Part shown: positions 35,373-36,793 of the stretch, piece by piece | Layout of the letters: the number at the start of each line of letters is the position of its first letter | How positions within the stretch are numbered: position 1 is the first letter of the stretch | Assembly (NCBI GenBank): GCA_945882065.1 | Contig: CAMCWI010000008.1 | Coordinates: forward strand, 1 to 36,793 | Direction of reading: 5' to 3' | Length of the DNA stretch: 36,793 nucleotides | DNA from: Akkermansia muciniphila | GTDB lineage: Bacteria; Verrucomicrobiota; Verrucomicrobiia; Limisphaerales; JADLHS01 | Position numbers and translations under genes: made by a program | Notes under the pieces: model-generated | What the model was told of the DNA's origin: nothing | What the model saw: only the letters and a program-made list of their open reading frames with translations | The model's database searches: none

Positions 35373-36793
35373 ATGAACATGATGAAAACTTTAGTCGCGA
35401 ATCCCTCAACGATTTTGGAAACACGCTCCATTCGCAAAGCACGCAAGGCAACACCCTTGATGCTTGGTGCATCTCTGGTGCTTGGAGTTTGGAGCTCGGT
35501 GACTTCCGCGCACGCTGCCGACTGGCCGCAGTGGGGCGGTAAGAACATCCGCAACATGTATTCGCCCCAGCGCGGTTTGCCTGATGCGTTCGGCAAGATC
35601 GAGTTCAAGCCCGGCTCGGACGACATCAGCACCAACGCCGTCAAGAATCTCAAATGGATCGCCAAGCTCGGCTCGCAAAGCTACGGCAACGTCACCGTCG
35701 CTGGCGGCAAGGTTTTCATCGGCACGAACAACGAACCTCCGCGAGATAAACGGCACGAGGGCGACCGCAGCATTCTCATGTGTTTCGATGAAAAGACCGG
35801 TGCGTTCCTCTGGCAACAAGTCGTGCCCAAGCTTGCCTCCGGCAAAGTTAACGATTGGGAAAGCCTCGGCATCCTCGCTTCACCCACAATCGAAGGCGAC
35901 CGCGTTTATATCGTCACCAGCCGATGCGAGGTGATGTGTCTCGACGTGAACGGCATGGCCAACGGTAACAACGGCCCGTTCAAGGACGAGGCGAAGTATT
36001 GCGTGAAGGACGTGCTGCTCGATCGCGGCAAACCCACCGAACGCAAAGCCCCGCCCATCGAACCCGGATCGCAGGATGGCGACATCATCTGGGTCTATGA
36101 CATGATGGATGAAATGGGCGTGTTCCCACACAACGCCGCGAATTGTTCCGTACTCATCGTGGATGACATCCTTTACACCTGCACCTCGAACGGCCAGGAC
36201 TGGACGCACTCGAACATCCCGTCGCCCAACGCGCCCAGCTTTCTCGCACTCGACAAGAAGACCGGCAAGTTCCTCGGCGAAGATGATGCGAAAATAGGCC
36301 CGAACATTTTGCACGGCCAATGGGGTTCGCCCACGCTCGCCGAAGTGAATGGCAAAAAACAGATCGTGTTCGGCGGCGGTGACGGCTGGTGTTATTCGTT
36401 CGATGCGAAGCCGGTTGAAACCCCGGATGGTCCGTTCCTCAAGACGGCTTGGAAGTTCGACGCCAACCCGCCTGAATACAAAAAGGACAAGGAAGGCAAA
36501 GCCATCAAGTATCCCGCTGCTGAAGGCGTGAGCGAAATCAACGCCACGCCCGTGTTCTGGAAGAACCGCATCTATGTCGCCACCGGCCAGGACCCCGAAC
36601 ACGGCGAAGGCGTTGGAATCCTGTTGTGCATTGATGCGACCAAAACCGGCGACGTGACCAAGTCCGCCAAGATTTGGGAATATCGCGGTGTTCATCGCAG
36701 CATTTCCACGGTGTCGCTCGATCCTGAAACGGGATTGATCTTCGTGGGCGACTTCTCCGGCTATGTACATTGCCTCGACGCCGAGACCGGCAA
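35373..36793 (+). CDS. Secreted PQQ-like beta-propeller repeat protein, incomplete (continues past window end)
   Basis: Own translation: MNMMKTLVANPSTILETRSIRKARKATPLMLGASLVLGVWSSVTSAHAADWPQWGGKNIRNMYSPQRGLP...VAGGKVFIGTNN...DEKTGAFLWQQVV...GDRVYIVTSRCEVMCLDVNG...GLIFVGDFSGYVHCLDAETG; no stop before the edge, hence absent from the ORF track. Confidence 0.92.
   Translation, partial: MNMMKTLVANPSTILETRSIRKARKATPLMLGASLVLGVWSSVTSAHAADWPQWGGKNIRNMYSPQRGLPDAFGKIEFKPGSDDISTNAVKNLKWIAKLGSQSYGNVTVAGGKVFIGTNNEPPRDKRHEGDRSILMCFDEKTGAFLWQQVVPKLASGKVNDWESLGILASPTIEGDRVYIVTSRCEVMCLDVNGMANGNNGPFKDEAKYCVKDVLLDRGKPTERKAPPIEPGSQDGDIIWVYDMMDEMGVFPHNAANCSVLIVDDILYTCTSNGQDWTHSNIPSPNAPSFLALDKKTGKFLGEDDAKIGPNILHGQWGSPTLAEVNGKKQIVFGGGDGWCYSFDAKPVETPDGPFLKTAWKFDANPPEYKKDKEGKAIKYPAAEGVSEINATPVFWKNRIYVATGQDPEHGEGVGILLCIDATKTGDVTKSAKIWEYRGVHRSISTVSLDPETGLIFVGDFSGYVHCLDAETG
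35456..35501. repeat. Degenerate heptamer array encoding the signal-peptide core of the PQQ-like protein
   Basis: CTTGATG CTTGGTG [CATC] TCTGGTG CTTGGAG TTTGGAG CTCGGTG; encodes LMLGASLVLGVWSSV. Confidence 0.6.

Noticed and set aside
35880-36770. 296-aa minus-strand ORF
   Set aside because: Antisense shadow of the PQQ-like propeller gene; low-complexity composition with no recognisable domain

Overview
The gene content and repeat style suggest a chromosomal window from a Verrucomicrobiota-like bacterium; the taxonomy is inference. Left part (0.1-8.4 kb): a chemosensory/phosphosignalling cluster with a soluble PAS-PAS-PAS MCP, two single-domain receivers, CheB, CheR, two HDOD proteins, a CheX-like phosphatase and an apparent truncated-HDOD::CheX fusion. 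No CheA or CheW is in the window. Middle: housekeeping genes (carA, FHA protein, hisF, MscS channel, metF, thioesterase), tRNA-Leu(UAG) with an adjacent decayed integrase, an RhaSTPQ-like sugar ABC operon, ffh, a NusG paralogue, lysA, rnc, a BtpA-family gene and a DHDPS-family gene. Right: a GHL10-like secreted glycosidase, a LolD/FtsX-type ABC exporter and a PQQ-like beta-propeller protein. The propeller gene runs off the window end and is missing from the supplied ORF track. The most interesting non-genic signal is a set of small repeats: (i) a 93-bp inverted-repeat element inserted exactly in frame (31 codons) in the lolD-like ATPase; (ii) heptanucleotide tandem arrays in or at the ends of coding regions; (iii) long imperfect palindromes between genes (18720-18787, 29994-30074); (iv) a roughly 0.6 kb mosaic of about ten hairpins upstream of ffh; (v) 10-mer repeats that supply start codons. 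Other points of interest are the half-HDOD::CheX fusion, a 53-aa membrane-anchored His/Cys-rich microprotein absent from the ORF track, and a breakpoint where an integrase pseudogene and a secreted-protein gene are both truncated.
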